Origin: UMGS1696 sp964558485
Lineage (GTDB): Bacteria; Bacillota; Clostridia; Oscillospirales; CAG-272
Assembly: GCA_964558485.1 (NCBI GenBank)
Contig: CAZLED010000025.1
Span: 1 to 31,414, forward strand
DNA: 31,414 bases
Reading direction: 5' to 3'
A program made the translations under genes and the position numbers. Positions 30,655-31,414 of this stretch are shown piece after piece (position 1 is the first letter of the stretch; each line of letters opens with the position of its first letter). The notes beneath the pieces were generated by a model. That model was given only the letters and a program-made list of their open reading frames with translations. It was not told where the DNA came from and did not search any database.

Positions 30655-30765
30655 GAAGCCATCGGTCAGAGACCCCAACAAGTTGGGAATCAGAGGTCAC
30701 GGAGATTTGTGTGTACCCCCAGTACGCAGCACCTATCTCCGTGACTTCTGCTTTCTGACTTTTCT
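30640..30765. repeat. Heptad repeat element H7 after the MATE gene, with terminator-like hairpins
   Basis: Heptads GAAAGTC, AGAAATA, AGAAGCC, ATCGGTC, AGAGACC begin inside the last MATE codons. Next are CCCAAC-AA-GTTGGG (30674-30687) and a hairpin with arms GTCACGGAGAT (30696-30706) and ATCTCCGTGAC (30735-30745). T-rich closing units TTCTGCT, TTCTGAC, TTTTCTT follow, so this copy could work as the MATE terminator. CCCAACAAGTT is also found in element H2. Confidence 0.8.
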
Positions 30766-30773
30766 TTTTCCTC

Positions 30774-30802
30774 TTGCATAAGTGCAAACTTTGTGGTATA
30801 CT
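30774..30802 (+). promoter_or_regulatory. Promoter of the alpha-galactosidase-like gene with palindrome
   Basis: TTGCAT (30774-30779), 17-bp spacer, TATACT (30797-30802). The palindrome TTGCA-TAAG-TGCAA (30774-30788) covers the -35 box and could bind a sugar-responsive repressor. Confidence 0.78.
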
Positions 30803-30840
30803 GTGTGCAGTACAAAATCCATTTTTTACGGAGGATCCTT

Positions 30841-31414
30841 ATGATACAGTATACAATGCGTGTGCAATTGGCCGACGGGACCTGGATGGATGGAGACTGC
30901 CGGGTCGAAACGCTGGCGGATGGGCTCACGGCGGTCTTTGCCGATACCACAGCCACAGCGCCGCTCCACGCCGATCTGGGTGCCACCATTGCCATTGCCG
31001 ATGACGGCTGGGACAGCTTTATGGCAGACGACCGGTACAGCGAATTCTGGTGCCGTCCTGCCTTTGGCAAAAAGGGGACAGAGATCCCCATGGAAGGACA
31101 ATATCTGCTGGTGAAGCTCCAAAACGGGCTTTGGCGTGTGTATGTGCCGGTGGTATCCGAGGACTATAAGTGCGTCATCCGCGGCACAGAGAACGGGGCT
31201 GTGGCGGCGCTGTGGTCCTGGTTTGATGGCAAATGCGACTGCCGTGGATTGGCCTTTGTCACCGGAGACGGTGCCGATCCCTATGCCCTCACCGAAGCTT
31301 GTGTCAAGGCGGCGCTGGCCATCCTGAACAACGGCTGCCGGCATCGTTCGGAACGGCGGTATCCCGAAATCTTCGAGTATCTGGGTTGGTGCTCCTGGGA
31401 CGCTATGCCGGCCG
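30841..31414 (+). CDS. Raffinose-synthase/Sip1-type alpha-galactosidase (GH36-like), N-terminal part
   Basis: The frame is open from the ATG at 30841 to the window end (191 codons), so only the N-terminal part is seen. GGAGG (30830-30834) lies 6 nt before the ATG. The first 165 residues are beta-rich without signal peptide, as in the N-terminal sandwich of these enzymes. The sequence then reaches E-I-F-E-Y-L-G-W-C-S-W-D-A-M, the signature that opens the catalytic barrel of raffinose synthase/seed imbibition (Sip1) alpha-galactosidases. It probably acts in the cytoplasm on alpha-galactosides; the catalytic aspartates lie beyond the window. Its own promoter has a possible operator. Confidence 0.8.
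   Translation, partial: MIQYTMRVQLADGTWMDGDCRVETLADGLTAVFADTTATAPLHADLGATIAIADDGWDSFMADDRYSEFWCRPAFGKKGTEIPMEGQYLLVKLQNGLWRVYVPVVSEDYKCVIRGTENGAVAALWSWFDGKCDCRGLAFVTGDGADPYALTEACVKAALAILNNGCRHRSERRYPEIFEYLGWCSWDAMPA

Noticed and set aside
1..31414. tRNA, rRNA or riboswitch genes
   Set aside because: No cloverleaf, rRNA core or known riboswitch motif was recognised by eye on either strand; a covariance-model scan was not possible.

Overview
The window looks like a chromosome segment of a Gram-positive, spore-lineage Clostridia bacterium, most likely from the Oscillospiraceae/Ruminococcaceae. The evidence is the ctsR-mcsA-mcsB-clpC order, a SpoIVFB-like protease, a SpoIID-like/peptidoglycan-binding protein, an SLH-anchored surface protein, strong GGAGG ribosome sites, TTGACA-17-TATAAT promoters and many carbohydrate genes. 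No rRNA, tRNA, CRISPR array, phage gene or transposase gene was seen. GC content looks moderately high by eye and was not computed.

Layout. 1-249: tail of a GNAT acetyltransferase and its terminator. 393-5302: the CtsR-controlled protein quality-control operon (CtsR repressor, McsA/McsB arginine-kinase pair, ClpC unfoldase). 5345-7191 (minus): a two-gene cell-envelope or spore unit. 7306-8987 (minus): an Lrp/AsnC regulator overlapping an aminotransferase. 9201-10835 (minus): a MutS-family ATPase. 10927-14943: two large palindromic repeats around a secreted transglutaminase-SLH protein, then an FAD oxidoreductase. 15125-17066: rpmB, a DUF6873-like protein and an inositol-monophosphatase family enzyme. 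17115-19856 (minus): a GH151-like glycosidase with a D-lyxose isomerase. 19972-20720: a small membrane protein overlapping a site-2 protease. 20950-25333: a sulfate-activation locus made of a CysC-CysQ fusion, CysD, and CysN with a decayed kinase tail. 25457-25931: a probable type I toxin-antitoxin pair. 26009-27092 (minus): an HTH protein fused to a beta-solenoid and an acidic tail. 27360-30654: uxaC and a MATE exporter. 30774-31414: start of a raffinose-synthase/Sip1-type alpha-galactosidase cut by the window end.

Two repeat families dominate the intergenic space. The first is a set of three giant imperfect palindromes (912, about 315 and 348 bp) ending in GTAAGGG/CCCTTAC. The second is a set of seven elements framed by 7-bp tandem repeats (consensus AGAAGTC, or its complement at the other end), some with a shared hairpin core. 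Most copies begin exactly at or inside the stop codon of the preceding gene, and several supply its last codons. The sulfate-activation genes are each separated by one of these heptad elements. These families, the type I toxin-antitoxin pair, and the re-homed APS kinase (active on CysQ, decayed on CysN) are the main observations to follow up.
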